Positions 58,503 through 64,000 of a stretch of DNA of 64,000 nucleotides are shown piece after piece (position 1 is the first letter of the stretch; every line of letters starts with the position of its first letter). Both the position numbers and the translations under genes were made by a program. Origin of the DNA: Pterobdella sp. o SKG-2022 (Eukaryota; Annelida; Clitellata; Hirudinida; Piscicolidae); NCBI GenBank assembly GCA_964035795.1, contig OZ038324.1:7161206-7225205 (forward strand), read 5' to 3'. The notes beneath the pieces were generated by a model, which was given only the letters and a program-made list of their open reading frames with translations, did no database searches and was not told where the DNA came from.

Positions 58503-58906
58503 TTGATCTGATTCAAATTAAGTGTAAAATATATATTTCATTATTTTTATATTTAAAGCTTTAACGACCCATTTAGAGAAAGAAATGGCATTTAAGTGTA
58601 CAATACGTTTGAATCTGAAATGCTTAAAAATAAATTCAATGAAAAAACATTGTATTATACCAAAAAACAAGCTATAAAATGTGAAATCAATTTTTCTTTG
58701 TTCAAACTTTATTCAAATTATTTTAAAACTAACAACTAACAAAAAAAGTATAAAAATTTTTGCCGGGTATCTTTTCTTATTAGTATTCTTTTTAATGGCC
58801 AAGTATTGACCAAATTGACTCATAACTTAGCCATAAACCTTCTATAATTGTTTAAAATTTTTGGATGAAAAACTGATTCAAATTTTAAAATATAATTTTT
58901 GTAAAA
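58503..58906. promoter_or_regulatory. Shared upstream region of the C16orf89-like gene and ACTR1
   Basis: The two start codons point away from each other and are 404 bases apart, so promoters and 5' UTRs of both must lie here unless noncoding first exons exist. No TATA box or other motif is convincing. Confidence 0.5.
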
Positions 58907-63566
<4,660 letters not shown>

Positions 63567-64000
63567 TGCGCTTCATTTATTTTATATTTTAAATAGTTTT
63601 AATACTTATTTTCAAAAATCTGTTTTTGTATTTATTAGGTTATTTTAAGTTTGTTGATCTAGTTATTTATTTTTTTCTTTTTTGTTATTTATTGTTTTTT
63701 CTCAATTAATGCTAGTTTACTCTTGAATAAATTCCTTGTTAGCTAAATGGTCAATATTATTAAAAAATATTTTGATATTTCTAATACTTATTTGTGAATA
63801 TCATTAAGTATTCAAATTCTTTCATCGTATTCTCATCATGTTTAATGGAAAAATTGTCTTTATTGTCTTCATTTCATTTGTATATTCACTTGCTACAGCA
63901 TTCGAACGCTCATGAGCCAAAGAATTATTCTGAAAGTAATTCATTAAATCAGTCAACATATTTCAAACTTTATCAAAATAGGTTTCGAAATTATTTCAGT
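63567..64000 (+). other. ACTR1 3' UTR and flank
   Basis: T-rich sequence after the ACTR1 stop. AATAAA at 63726-63731 is a good polyadenylation signal candidate, 160 bases after the stop. Nothing else was recognised up to the window end. Confidence 0.55.

Overview
The window is metazoan nuclear DNA, AT-rich, with many short introns, long AT-only spacers, microsatellites and one 200-base assembly gap (18911-19110). Gene content, SINE-like repeats carrying a TCCATGCTAGCATG core, and LINE 3' ends running into GCGCTATAAA plus ATT repeats suggest a lophotrochozoan, perhaps an annelid or leech. That placement is an inference from sequence style and was not tested. All multi-exon models below were assembled by hand. 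They use GT-AG junctions whose phases agree and whose exon lengths sum to whole codons.

Left part (1-16.3 kb): an HMG-CoA lyase gene (+), a compact hemopexin-less matrix metalloproteinase (+), and a large PRDM2/RIZ-type PR-domain zinc-finger gene (-). The metalloproteinase and PRDM2 genes converge. From 16.3 to 25.1 kb the DNA is very AT-rich, holds the assembly gap and gives only doubtful exon fragments.

Middle (25.4-42 kb): a complete BAK-type pro-apoptotic BCL-2 gene (-) lies head to head with a FEZ/zygin gene (+). Three unrecognised genes follow: a Tyr/Asn/Ser-rich protein of about 170 residues (+), a 77-residue single-pass membrane protein (-), and an intronless secreted protein of 708 residues (-). 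Fold-back repeats, a perfect 33-bp-arm hairpin and decayed LINE pieces lie between them.

Right part (42.9-63.6 kb): XAB2/SYF1 (+, 27 exons), MAX (+), a C16orf89/UPF0764-like secreted protein (-), and ACTR1 (Arp1/centractin, +). The last two are divergent, with start codons 404 bases apart. The genes belong to unrelated housekeeping or signalling pathways (ketone-body metabolism, apoptosis, splicing and repair, E-box transcription, dynactin) and form no single system.

The most unusual signals are: a dispersed fold-back repeat family built on CACGAAGCTTTTCGTAAG; splice acceptors set in C/A-rich or CAY-microsatellite sequence in place of a U-rich tract; an unusually high share of donors with a pyrimidine at +3; and the three orphan genes.
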